Assembly (NCBI RefSeq): GCF_028882255.1
Contig: NZ_JARBUY010000003.1
Span: 581,018 to 645,017, forward strand
DNA: 64,000 nucleotides
Source: Maribacter polysaccharolyticus
GTDB lineage: Bacteria > Bacteroidota > Bacteroidia > Flavobacteriales > Flavobacteriaceae
Reading direction: 5' to 3'
The notes under the pieces were generated by a model that was given only the letters and a program-made list of their open reading frames with translations, searched no databases and was not told where the DNA came from. Below are positions 17,308-24,898 of the stretch, one piece after another. Numbering within the stretch: position 1 is the stretch's first letter; every line of letters starts with the position of its first letter. Made by a program: the position numbers and the translations under genes.

Positions 17308-18396
17308 ATGAATTCAACAGAGGCCATTTTAAAAGAAAGGATTAAGGAGCTTACCTGTCTGCATGAAGTAAACTCCATCATTGTTAATTCGGATTACGAC
17401 CAACTGCATCTATCGCTCGAAGCTATTGCTTATTGCCTAAAAAAAGCTTGGCAATTCAATACGTATGCAGAAGTTGAAATTAGAAGTGCGTCCTATTGGG
17501 TGAAAACCAAAGGTTTCAACCCGTCGATGGTCACCATTAAATCGGATATTAGGGTTTTTAATAAGGTTGATGGTCATATTCTCGTAGGATATCCAACAAA
17601 TAACTATTCAATATCCGATTTTTTGGAAGAAGAAGTAGCGCTGTTGGATAACGTTAGTCTGGTCGTTTCTAACCTTATGGAACGAAAACAGATAAAGGTT
17701 AGTGAGGAGAAGGTAAAGCGGCAGATAGAACGAACCGATAGGTTGCATATTCTTGGAGAGATTACCGCAGGCATTGCCCATGAACTCAATACACCTTTGG
17801 CCAATATTTTGGGGTTCGCCGAGTTATTGAAGGAAAGCATTCCTGACAAGGAAGCGGCTAGGGACCTGCAGAAAATTGTAGATAACACCATCTTTAGTCG
17901 TGAGATCGTTAAGAAACTGATGTTCTTCGCTTGTGAAATGCCCCAAGAAATGGATGTTATTCAGTTGAACCCCATTATTGATGATGTATTAAAACTGCTG
18001 CAACCTTCCTTTAAGGCTAAGAGCCTACGGTTGTCAAAGTCCTTTGGTGTAAATAACGTTCAGTTAAAGGCCGATACGGTACAATTGACCCAAGTACTTT
18101 TTAACCTCATTATGAATGCGGTTTATTATTCGCCGGTAGGAGGAAAAATAAATGTACAGATTGAAGAGGCAGGAACGAACATCCAAATTCATATTAAGGA
18201 TGAAGGGCCGGGAATTGATTCCGAGATCGGGGAAAAGATCTTTGAACCATTCTTCACTACCAAACCAATCGGTGAAGGTTCGGGGTTGGGGCTAAGCGTA
18301 GTCCATGGTATTATCAGTAGTCATAAAGGAAGCATCTCACATAGTCAAAATGAACCCCAAGGCACTATATTCACCGTCAATTTTCCTAAATTGTAA
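17308..18396 (+). CDS. Soluble sensor histidine kinase (NtrB-like)
   Basis: The protein has 362 residues and no membrane segment. The N-terminal 125 residues look like a GAF-type sensor domain with a short coiled region after it. The HisKA domain has H158 in GIAHELNTPLANILG. The ATPase domain shows the N box FNLIMNAVYY, G1 KDEGPGID and G2 GEGSGLGLSV. It senses a cytoplasmic signal and phosphorylates the regulator encoded two bases downstream. Its position after the nos genes suggests a redox or nitrogen-oxide signal, which is inference. Confidence 0.9.
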   Translation: MNSTEAILKERIKELTCLHEVNSIIVNSDYDQLHLSLEAIAYCLKKAWQFNTYAEVEIRSASYWVKTKGFNPSMVTIKSDIRVFNKVDGHILVGYPTNNYSISDFLEEEVALLDNVSLVVSNLMERKQIKVSEEKVKRQIERTDRLHILGEITAGIAHELNTPLANILGFAELLKESIPDKEAARDLQKIVDNTIFSREIVKKLMFFACEMPQEMDVIQLNPIIDDVLKLLQPSFKAKSLRLSKSFGVNNVQLKADTVQLTQVLFNLIMNAVYYSPVGGKINVQIEEAGTNIQIHIKDEGPGIDSEIGEKIFEPFFTTKPIGEGSGLGLSVVHGIISSHKGSISHSQNEPQGTIFTVNFPKL

Positions 18397-18398
18397 CT

Positions 18399-19721
18399 AT
18401 GCTACACAGGGAGAATATTTTGTTGGTCGATGATGATATCGATATTTTGGAGCTATTACAGCGCCATCTGCAATCAATGGATTATCACACCTATAAAGCG
18501 GTATCCGTAAAGGAAGCTTTATATATCTTGAAAGATGCCCATATTGATCTGTTGATCACCGATATTCAGATGCCCGAGGTCGATGGTTTGGAGTTGTTGA
18601 AATTTGCCGAAGAGCATTATCCGGAAATGCCGAAATTGGTAATTACGGGCTACCCCTCCGTTTCAGGGGCCTTGGAGGTCATTAAAGCGGGCGCTACGGA
18701 TTATTTGACCAAACCCTTTACCAAGGAAGAGCTAAGGAAAGCGGTTTTAAAGGCTTTTGAGCAAAGTTCACAACGTAAATATTCCAAGAATAAAAGCAAT
18801 AACCCTTTGGCGGGATTGCATGCTGATATGGTAGGTGAATCGGATGCGTTTGGGAAAGTAACCGATATCATAGAAAGGGTGAAAGATAATAAGGCAACGG
18901 TTTTGATCCAAGGGGAGAGTGGTACGGGAAAGGAAATGGTGGCAAGGGCTATCCACTATTCCGGAAAGTTTTCCCGGGCACCTTTCATTGCGGTCAATTG
19001 TGGGGCGATCCCGGAAAATTTACAAGAAGCTGAGTTCTTCGGTTATGTAAAAGGAGCCTTTACCGGAGCCAATGAAAACCGCGAAGGATTCTTTCAGGCA
19101 GCACAAGGGGGAACCTTGTTTTTAGACGAAATAGGAACAGCGTCTTTGGCTGTTCAAAGCAAGTTATTGCGAGCACTTCAGGAAAAAGAGGTTACCAAAG
19201 TGGGCGCAAGGAAAACAGAAAAAGTGGATATACGGGTGATAGCCGCTACCAATGTTAATTTGCTGGAAGAAATCAAAAACAAGGGATTTCGGGAAGATTT
19301 GTATTACCGCCTAACGGTAGTTGAGATCGATGTGCCCCCCTTACGGGAGAGAATGGCCGACATACCTATTTTAGTCGAAAAGTTCGTAAAGAAATACGGT
19401 ATCGAATATAAAGACCGATTATTGCGAATTACACCTGAAGTCTTTGATATATTGAAAAGATACCCTTGGCCCGGTAATGTGCGCGAGCTTGAAAATGTTA
19501 TTCAACGGGCCATAATCATGGGCGATGGCACCATCGAAGTAAAGGATTTACCCGATAAGCTGAAGTTTCAAATCGACTTTCCGGATACCCATTTGGTTTC
19601 CCTGGATGAAATGGTGAAAGATTACGTTCAAAAAGTGCTTATCCATACCAAAGGCAATAAGACAAAAGCGGCCGATATTCTTCAGATAGATCGAAAGACC
19701 TTGCGGGATAAATTAAAATAA
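18399..19721 (+). CDS. Sigma-54-dependent response regulator (NtrC family)
   Basis: A protein of 440 residues with a receiver domain (1-120; phospho-acceptor D55 in LLITDIQMPE), an AAA+ domain with Walker A GESGTGKE (172-179) and the sigma-54 contact loop GAFTGA (219-224), and a Fis-type HTH at the C-terminus (NKTKAADILQIDRKTLRDKL). It activates promoters of the -24/-12 class. One such promoter and a pair of tandem repeats lie directly downstream (19725-19865), so the next genes are probable targets. The gene is two bases after the kinase stop. Confidence 0.95.
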   Translation: MLHRENILLVDDDIDILELLQRHLQSMDYHTYKAVSVKEALYILKDAHIDLLITDIQMPEVDGLELLKFAEEHYPEMPKLVITGYPSVSGALEVIKAGATDYLTKPFTKEELRKAVLKAFEQSSQRKYSKNKSNNPLAGLHADMVGESDAFGKVTDIIERVKDNKATVLIQGESGTGKEMVARAIHYSGKFSRAPFIAVNCGAIPENLQEAEFFGYVKGAFTGANENREGFFQAAQGGTLFLDEIGTASLAVQSKLLRALQEKEVTKVGARKTEKVDIRVIAATNVNLLEEIKNKGFREDLYYRLTVVEIDVPPLRERMADIPILVEKFVKKYGIEYKDRLLRITPEVFDILKRYPWPGNVRELENVIQRAIIMGDGTIEVKDLPDKLKFQIDFPDTHLVSLDEMVKDYVQKVLIHTKGNKTKAADILQIDRKTLRDKLK

Positions 19722-19724
19722 CCT

Positions 19725-19759
19725 ACTGGGTAACAATTCCTCAACTGGGTAAAAATTCC
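19725..19759 (+). repeat. Tandem upstream-activator repeats
   Basis: ACTGGGTAACAATTCC at 19725-19740 is repeated as ACTGGGTAAAAATTCC at 19744-19759 (15 of 16 bases identical, 19 bp apart). They lie about 100 bp before the -24 element, the usual place for binding sites of NtrC-type activators. Confidence 0.6.
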
Positions 19760-19851
19760 CCATTCTGTTTTTGTTTCATTTTTTAATCAATCAACTAGAA
19801 TGGTTGACAATCAGCCTGTTAAAGGATTTTCTGTACTTGTTTGTTCTTTAA

Positions 19852-19865
19852 GGCACACCTTTTGC
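19852..19865 (+). promoter_or_regulatory. Sigma-54 -24/-12 promoter candidate
   Basis: GGCAC-ACCTT-TTGC has GG and GC twelve bases apart, as required by sigma-54 (consensus TGGCAC-N5-TTGC). It lacks only the leading T. It would start transcription near 19877, toward the Cys-rich protein and glutamate dehydrogenase genes. Confidence 0.6.
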
Positions 19866-20104
19866 CAAAATTGATATCGGAAACCAATGTATTGCGAGTT
19901 GAAAGCATAAAGAAGGTCACCGAATCCCGGGTATTCTTAGGTCAATATCCGATGACTGATCAGGTGAATCAAGGTTTGTTGGGCAATATGCATATTGGTT
20001 TGACGCTGTTGTCTATCCGGCTTTCCCGAAAGTGAATGGGTTGGTTTTTGTATGGGAGGTTGGTTATATAGGTAAGTCATTAAATGGAGCTAAAAATAAA
20101 ATAT

Positions 20105-20290
20105 ATGCGACGAAAATTCAATAGGAGTATTTGCTCTACATGCCAGTACATGTCTTTTTGTGAAATAACAACGGACAAAAGCAACATTACTATGTGCAGT
20201 GAATATGAGCATTATTTGGATGAGGTAAAAACTTACGATAAGCGTAGCGGTAATTACAAAAACGTTGAAAATCAAGCACAATTAGTTTAA
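20105..20290 (+). CDS. Cys-rich small protein of unknown function
   Basis: The protein has 61 residues. Four cysteines C10, C13, C19 and C31 (SICSTCQYMSFCEIT ... MCSEY) suggest a small zinc or Fe-S binding fold. The ATG at 20105 gives a basic start MRRKFNRS; an ATG at 20084 would add seven residues. It ends 12 bp before glutamate dehydrogenase, so they probably share a transcript from the sigma-54 promoter. No function can be assigned. Confidence 0.6.
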   Translation: MRRKFNRSICSTCQYMSFCEITTDKSNITMCSEYEHYLDEVKTYDKRSGNYKNVENQAQLV

Positions 20291-20302
20291 AATAATAAGT
20301 AG

Positions 20303-21595
20303 ATGATAACAAAAACGGCGAAGAATAAAAGGCAACAAAAACAGGGCATGTTGGAAAATGTTATGCGACAGTTCAACCATGCCGCCGATATAATCGGCCT
20401 AAACACCAATATTCGTAAAATATTGGAAGTCACCAATAACGAATTGGTCGTACATTTTCCTGTCCGAATGGATAATGGGGAAGTTGAGGTTTTCACGGGT
20501 TATAGGGTGCAGCATAATAATGCGTTGGGACCCTATAAAGGAGGATTGAGATATCATCCTACGGTCGATATCGATGCTGCAAGGGCTTTGGCCATGTGGA
20601 TGACCTGGAAAACGTCTTTGGCAGGCCTGCCTTATGGCGGGGCCAAAGGAGGAATACAATTACTTCCTTCAAAATACAGTCAAACAGAACTGGAACGTAT
20701 TACCCGTAGGTTTACCTATGCCTTAGGCGATAATATTGGTCCGGAGTTGGATATTCCTGCACCCGATGTCAATACGAACCCACAGACTATGGCCTGGATA
20801 TTGGATACGTATATGTCGACGAAATCACCAAATGAGCGATCAAAGAACATGCATGTCGTTACGGGTAAACCGATTGGTGTTGGTGGTTCAGAGGGTAGGG
20901 ATAGAGCCACAGGATTTGGGGTTTTCCTCAATATCAAGTTTTGGGCCGAAAATAAGAAAGTTGACCTTAAAGAGAAGAAATTCATCGTACAGGGTTTTGG
21001 TAACGTAGGGTATTGGACCGCATATTTTCTCGAAAAAGAAGGCGCAATATTAACCGCGGTCCAAGATGCGTATGGCAGTATTCATAATGAAGAAGGGATT
21101 TCAGTCGAAAAGCTCTTGGAATATTCCCAAGCCAATAACGGAAGTATCCTAGGCTATGTTGGAGCCTTACCGATAGAGAATAAGGATTTCTTTGGTTTGG
21201 ACTGTGATATCTGTGTGCCAGCTGCCCTGGGCAACCAGATAACCTCGGAAAATGCATCAAGTATCAAGGCGTATTTGATTGCCGAGGGGGCCAACGGACC
21301 TACCGATGTTGAGGCCGAGAAGATATTATTGGCAAAGGGAATAGATATCATTCCCGATATATTATGTAATTCAGGCGGTGTTATAGGTAGTTATTTTGAA
21401 TGGCTCCAAAATAGGAACGGTGAAATTTGGCATTTGGATGAGGTGATGGGCAAATTGGAAAGCAAACTCAGGGGGTCTTTTACCAAGGTTTTGAAAGTAT
21501 CCAAAGAAAGGGGAGTAGATATGAGGTCGGCTGCTTTTATCATCGCAATTGAAAGGCTGGAACAAGCGTATGAGCAACGTGGAATTTTTCCTTGA
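20303..21595 (+). CDS. Glutamate dehydrogenase (Glu/Leu/Phe/Val family)
   Basis: A protein of 430 residues that interconverts glutamate with 2-oxoglutarate and ammonia. The dimerisation/catalytic domain has PYKGGLRYHP and the catalytic lysine region LPYGGAKGGIQ; the Rossmann domain has VQGFGNVGYWTAY, followed by EGANGPTDVEAE and CNSGGVIGSYFEW. This length and the motif set fit the hexameric NAD- or NADP-linked family rather than a leucine dehydrogenase. The gene lies behind a sigma-54 promoter and an NtrC-type regulator, which would fit nitrogen control. The exact coenzyme cannot be read from the sequence with certainty. Confidence 0.93.
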   Translation: MITKTAKNKRQQKQGMLENVMRQFNHAADIIGLNTNIRKILEVTNNELVVHFPVRMDNGEVEVFTGYRVQHNNALGPYKGGLRYHPTVDIDAARALAMWMTWKTSLAGLPYGGAKGGIQLLPSKYSQTELERITRRFTYALGDNIGPELDIPAPDVNTNPQTMAWILDTYMSTKSPNERSKNMHVVTGKPIGVGGSEGRDRATGFGVFLNIKFWAENKKVDLKEKKFIVQGFGNVGYWTAYFLEKEGAILTAVQDAYGSIHNEEGISVEKLLEYSQANNGSILGYVGALPIENKDFFGLDCDICVPAALGNQITSENASSIKAYLIAEGANGPTDVEAEKILLAKGIDIIPDILCNSGGVIGSYFEWLQNRNGEIWHLDEVMGKLESKLRGSFTKVLKVSKERGVDMRSAAFIIAIERLEQAYEQRGIFP

Positions 21596-21794
21596 TAAGA
21601 TATCATGGAAAAAGAGTTTGGATAGATAGTCAAAATCTTTATGCTCCCCCTTTTGGGTTGGGTTCAAGGCATTGACCATGTTTATGAAGGTTGGGAATGT
21701 GGTTGATTCCTTGGGCCTTATGGCCCTAAGTTTATTGTAAAGGCGGGGTTATCCTTTTTTTTGGGGAAAGGACCCATAACTAAAATCAGGAAAA
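21596..21794. other. Spacer between glutamate dehydrogenase and Gre-like genes
   Basis: 199 bp. It contains a weak GC hairpin (GGGCC-TTAT-GGCCC, 21713-21726) without a T-run. No promoter can be called with confidence. Confidence 0.35.
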
Positions 21795-22214
21795 ATGAAA
21801 TACGGAAATTTGATCATAGAAAAGAGGGAATATGTTTTGCTGAAAAAATTAATGAATCTCTCCAAATATTACAAGGATGTTACCTTAGGAAAATCGATGA
21901 AAAAATTAAGTGGTGAGATCGAATCCGCAACAATTTGTGATGAAAAGGATATGCCCAATGATGTTATTCGCTTTAATAGCACCATAACCGTTGTATCCGA
22001 AAAGGGATGGAGTAAAAAATTCACCTTGGTCACACCTGCGGAAAGTAATATTGAGCATGGGAAAATTTCCCTATTGACCCCTATGGGTTCCGCTGTTATA
22101 GGTTATGCGGAGGGCGATACCATTATTTGGGAGTTTCCTTCGGGCGAGCAGCATTTGACCATTGGCAATGTGGAGCAGGGAAATCAAAAATTAAATGTTA
22201 GTATGGTATTATGA
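21795..22214 (+). CDS. GreA/GreB-like (Rnk-like) protein
   Basis: The protein has 139 residues. The C-terminal FKBP-like fold of Gre factors is visible: VIRFNSTITVV, KFTLVTPAESN, KISLLTPMGSAVIGYAEGD. The N-terminal part is short and lacks the long coiled-coil of GreA with its acidic tip, so it is closer to Rnk, which binds RNA polymerase without promoting transcript cleavage. It overlaps the next gene by four bases (ATGA). Confidence 0.8.
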   Translation: MKYGNLIIEKREYVLLKKLMNLSKYYKDVTLGKSMKKLSGEIESATICDEKDMPNDVIRFNSTITVVSEKGWSKKFTLVTPAESNIEHGKISLLTPMGSAVIGYAEGDTIIWEFPSGEQHLTIGNVEQGNQKLNVSMVL

Positions 22215-22598
22215 GTAGACGAATTTTTCATGAACACGAGTCCGATAGTCGAATCATGTTGAAGAAGGATAGGAAAGAGATGGAAGGCTGGACGGAAAGT
22301 CTGGATTTTATAGGCGAAGAATTGAATTATCTTATAGCCATTGAAAATCCCCTGTTGAACGATCGGACTTTATACCGAACTACTTAACATGCGTCGTGAG
22401 AATACCCTTAAATCGGGTACCATGTACCGTTATGAAACGTCGAAGTTGAATGCACATGAATGCGATGATATGGCTTGTGATGCTTTTTATTTGAATAATC
22501 ACGAGAAACATCGGGACTTATACTTGGAACATCTAAGAAAGTATAGGGCTTTAAAACGTAAGGTACTTTCCAAAATACTCTCAAAGGTCAAAAGGTAA
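22211..22598 (+). pseudogene. Frameshifted helical protein gene (two fragments)
   Basis: The first frame (22211-22387) encodes 58 residues (MSRRIFHEHESDSRIM... to NDRTLYRTT) and stops. The second frame starts at 22389 (MRRENTLKSGTMYRYE...) and runs to 22598. Reading the second frame upstream of its ATG gives LYTELLN, which joins smoothly to the helical pattern of the first part. One extra base, or two lost bases, near 22365-22376 therefore breaks a single gene of about 128 residues. The whole would be a charged coiled-coil protein with a small Cys pair (ECDDMACD). The cause may be true decay or a sequencing error. The function is unknown; it is coupled to the Gre-like gene. Confidence 0.65.
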
Positions 22599-22665
22599 TT
22601 GTATTGTAACCATTGTCTAATGACTGGGGTAGTAATTGGTTTTCCGAAAGGTTTATTCCATCTTT

Positions 22666-23127
22666 TTATGCCCAGAATTCGTCTTCCAAGTTATCCAAAA
22701 AGTCTTCTTCTTTGTGGAGGTCCCCTACCAAGTTAAGTTGCTCCTCTGTAGCTACTTCCTGTATTTCTTGGAACAATACCCGCTCTTCGAAACGAATATG
22801 TTCTTGCAAGGTTTCCACGATCATGTGCAATGCATGTTCAATGTTATCGCAATCGGTGAATAGGGCGATTAAGCTCCGGTGTTCTGCGAGGGCTTTTTTG
22901 ACCAATTCATGTTGGTTGCCCAGTATGGGGAAAATGTGTTTTTCCTCCAAATCAAAATGGGGCATTAGGTGCGTTTCGAAGAACCAATCGGTATACCGTT
23001 TGATTCGCTCTGTCGATATGTCCTTGGAGAACCCTGTTCGGATTTTCCAACAAAGGAGTAAGCCGTGATGATGATCACGACTTACCGGTATCAGGCCCTT
23101 ATTCCTTTTAATGGGTGATTTTTTCAT
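22666..23127 (-). CDS. Hemerythrin HHE-domain protein
   Basis: A four-helix hemerythrin-like protein of 153 residues. Di-iron ligands are seen in SRDHHHGLLL (H near 18-21), HFDLEEKHIFP, EHRSLIALF and HIRFEERVLF. Such proteins bind O2 or NO or store iron. It lies 15 bp after ric on the same strand, which supports a role in nitrosative stress. Confidence 0.88.
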   Translation of the reverse strand: MKKSPIKRNKGLIPVSRDHHHGLLLCWKIRTGFSKDISTERIKRYTDWFFETHLMPHFDLEEKHIFPILGNQHELVKKALAEHRSLIALFTDCDNIEHALHMIVETLQEHIRFEERVLFQEIQEVATEEQLNLVGDLHKEEDFLDNLEDEFWA

Positions 23128-23142
23128 GCTATGGTGAATTTA

Positions 23143-23874
23143 TTATCTGGGATCGCCCAATTGTTTTTCCAGTTCCGCTGCTTTGGGGAAAAGGATATTG
23201 TTTTCCAAATGAATATGATTGTGTAGGTCATTTTCAAATTCCTTTAATAGTGAAAATGTTACCCTATAGGTTGTGCATCCGTCCGCAGGTGGGGTGTAGT
23301 TATTGCTTAACGCAACTATTTGTCTAAATCGTTCTCCCTCATTATCGTGTTCCTGCATCATGACTTGTATGGGATTTTGGATGGTGCCAAAATGGAATTT
23401 ATCTAAAAGGGCACTGTTTTGGGTGGCTGCGACCATTTTCCTGACCGCTGGAAAAACAACCAATTCTTCCTTTTTCAAGTGTTTGGTCAGTTCGTCGGCA
23501 GATTTATTGAAATGTTCCCTTATTTCATATAGTTCGGGATGGTTGGTGCCATGTGTGTTGGCAAGTTTATCCAAGTATTGTTTTAAAACCGGTATTTGCT
23601 TTTCCACATATCTGTGGTGTTTTTTCTCAATATAGTCTGCAAGAAGATCCAAAGGCCATGATTTAAAATCGATGGTATCCGCTTTCGTTTGATTCAGGAT
23701 TTCATTGACTTCTTTCAAGAGTTGTTCGGCATCCAAGTTGTTCTTTTCGGCAACTTCCTGTATGCTTCGATTGCCCCTACAACAAAAATCAATATTATGA
23801 TTTTTAAAAACCTGTGCCGTGCGGTAGTCTTCTGCTACGATCTCCCCAATGTTCGTCTTTAGTGTATTTTCCAT
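23143..23874 (-). CDS. ric: Iron-sulfur cluster repair di-iron protein (Ric/YtfE/ScdA)
   Basis: The protein has 243 residues. The N-terminal ScdA/DUF542 domain has the double cysteine in HNIDFCCRGNRS. The hemerythrin domain follows with HHRYVEKQIP, HFNKSADELTKHLKKEE, MMQEHDNEGERF and HNHIHLENNILFP. Ric proteins repair Fe-S clusters hurt by NO or peroxide. A Rrf2 operator candidate (23911-23924) lies 37 bp upstream, matching known NsrR control of ytfE in other bacteria. Confidence 0.95.
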   Translation of the reverse strand: MENTLKTNIGEIVAEDYRTAQVFKNHNIDFCCRGNRSIQEVAEKNNLDAEQLLKEVNEILNQTKADTIDFKSWPLDLLADYIEKKHHRYVEKQIPVLKQYLDKLANTHGTNHPELYEIREHFNKSADELTKHLKKEELVVFPAVRKMVAATQNSALLDKFHFGTIQNPIQVMMQEHDNEGERFRQIVALSNNYTPPADGCTTYRVTFSLLKEFENDLHNHIHLENNILFPKAAELEKQLGDPR

Positions 23875-23910
23875 GATAGCTCTTGGTATTAATTGATTTG
23901 ATTTTAAATA

Positions 23911-23924
23911 GGATAAAAATGTCC
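23911..23924 (-). promoter_or_regulatory. Rrf2 operator candidate (site 2, before ric)
   Basis: GGATAAAAATGTCC, an imperfect palindrome preceded by TTTAAATA. It lies between the end of the second rrf2 gene and the start of ric. The same motif with the same AAATA prefix occurs at 24426-24439. Confidence 0.6.
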
Positions 23925-23943
23925 TGTTTATTGATAAATTTTT

Positions 23944-24378
23944 TTATCGTTTTAAATAGGTGAGGCCGACTTCCAGGCCTGTGGTCATTTCCAATAAGGT
24001 CGTTGTTTCCAACATATTTTTAAGTCCGTCGCGAATACCTACAAATTTATCATGTACCGGACAGGGTTTAGCGCCATTACATTCTTTTAAGCCCAGACCA
24101 CATCCATGATATACCTTATCACCGTCGATGGCGTAAACGATTTGACTGAGTTTTATGGTTTGTACATTCCTTTTTTGGATTTCAAAACCTCCCGAAGCCC
24201 CTTTGACCGATTCAACGATTTTATTTTTTGACAACTGCTGCAGGATCTTGGCCGTGAACGCAACCGGGGAATCGGTTTCCTTTGCGATATCTTTTAGGCT
24301 TGTCCGTTTGCCCTCAAGTGACTGCAAGGCAATATATGTTGCTGCCCTAATCCCGTATTCACATGCTTTTGAAAACAT
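23944..24378 (-). CDS. Rrf2 family regulator, NsrR-like (next to ric)
   Basis: The protein has 144 residues with a winged HTH (1-65; KGASGGFEI is the wing) and three cysteines C93, C100 and C106 in CGLGLKECNGAKPCP, the same spacing as in the other Rrf2 protein at 8074-8505. It probably binds an Fe-S cluster and senses NO. A motif before its own promoter and the same motif before ric point to autoregulation and control of ric plus the hemerythrin gene. Confidence 0.9.
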   Translation of the reverse strand: MFSKACEYGIRAATYIALQSLEGKRTSLKDIAKETDSPVAFTAKILQQLSKNKIVESVKGASGGFEIQKRNVQTIKLSQIVYAIDGDKVYHGCGLGLKECNGAKPCPVHDKFVGIRDGLKNMLETTTLLEMTTGLEVGLTYLKR

Positions 24379-24400
24379 TTATGCCAATCATTATTTGAGG

Positions 24401-24408
24401 CAAAGATA
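24401..24408 (-). promoter_or_regulatory. -7 element of the second rrf2 gene (TATCTTTG)
   Basis: Minus-strand reading is a perfect TAnnTTTG, 23 bp before the start codon. The Rrf2 operator candidate at 24426-24439 covers the place of the -33 element. Confidence 0.6.
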
Positions 24409-24425
24409 GTATTAATTTTTAAATA

Positions 24426-24439
24426 GGACAAAAATATCC
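24426..24439 (-). promoter_or_regulatory. Rrf2 operator candidate (site 3, before second rrf2)
   Basis: GGACAAAAATATCC, preceded by TTTAAATA as at site 2. It lies 18 bp upstream of the -7 element, over the -33 region, which suits repression of the regulator's own gene. Confidence 0.6.
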
Positions 24440-24478
24440 GAAATAAATGTTGTCTATTGGGCAATAGGGGGCGGGGCG

Positions 24479-24871
24479 TTATTTCGATCGGTGTTGATAC
24501 ATTTGCATGAATAACATGGTGCTCATTTTTTGGGCCCGGTTTTTTGCGATATAAACCGTATCCCCTTCAAACAATTCATCCAATGTTTCGAACCACAGGT
24601 TGAGCCAAAACCCAAAGTGTTCCGGGGTTATGGTCCGGTTCGTCATATCATCCACTTTTTCATGGGCCGTTACGGGGTTGCCAAGGTATTTTCCCTTTCG
24701 GAAGAATTGTGTTTCCCAGAAATCGGTCAACAGTTCCAAATGGGCATCCCAATCCTTGATGATACTATTGAAGATAGGGCCGAGGATCTTGTCTTTCCGG
24801 ACTTTTCCGTAAAAAGTGTTGACCAATAAAGAAACGTCCTTTCGGTCTTTTATATCTGTCTTTGTTGCCAT
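24479..24871 (-). CDS. Group III truncated haemoglobin
   Basis: The protein has 130 residues with the 2-on-2 globin pattern of group III: LVNTFYGKVRKDKILGPIF, DFWETQFF, a proximal histidine in AHEKVDD and FGFWLNLWFETLDELF. It binds O2 or NO at a haem and may detoxify NO or peroxide. It begins 27 bp after the last exporter gene on the same strand, so it may be the tail of that operon; it also neighbours the ric/rrf2 nitrosative-stress genes. Confidence 0.9.
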   Translation of the reverse strand: MATKTDIKDRKDVSLLVNTFYGKVRKDKILGPIFNSIIKDWDAHLELLTDFWETQFFRKGKYLGNPVTAHEKVDDMTNRTITPEHFGFWLNLWFETLDELFEGDTVYIAKNRAQKMSTMLFMQMYQHRSK

Positions 24872-24898
24872 TGGTCCATGTTTTGTTCCGGCATAAAA

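Larger units (their letters stand above)
19722..20104. promoter_or_regulatory. Control region with tandem repeats and sigma-54 promoter
   Basis: 383 bp without a credible gene. It contains two copies of a 16-base repeat (19725-19740 and 19744-19759), then a -24/-12 promoter candidate (19852-19865) and a leader of about 225 bases before the Cys-rich small protein gene. No hairpin terminator follows the regulator gene. Confidence 0.55.

Noticed and set aside
19841-20035. Possible 64-residue gene after the sigma-54 regulator
   Set aside because: It begins with TTG inside the predicted -24/-12 promoter region and has no recognisable features.
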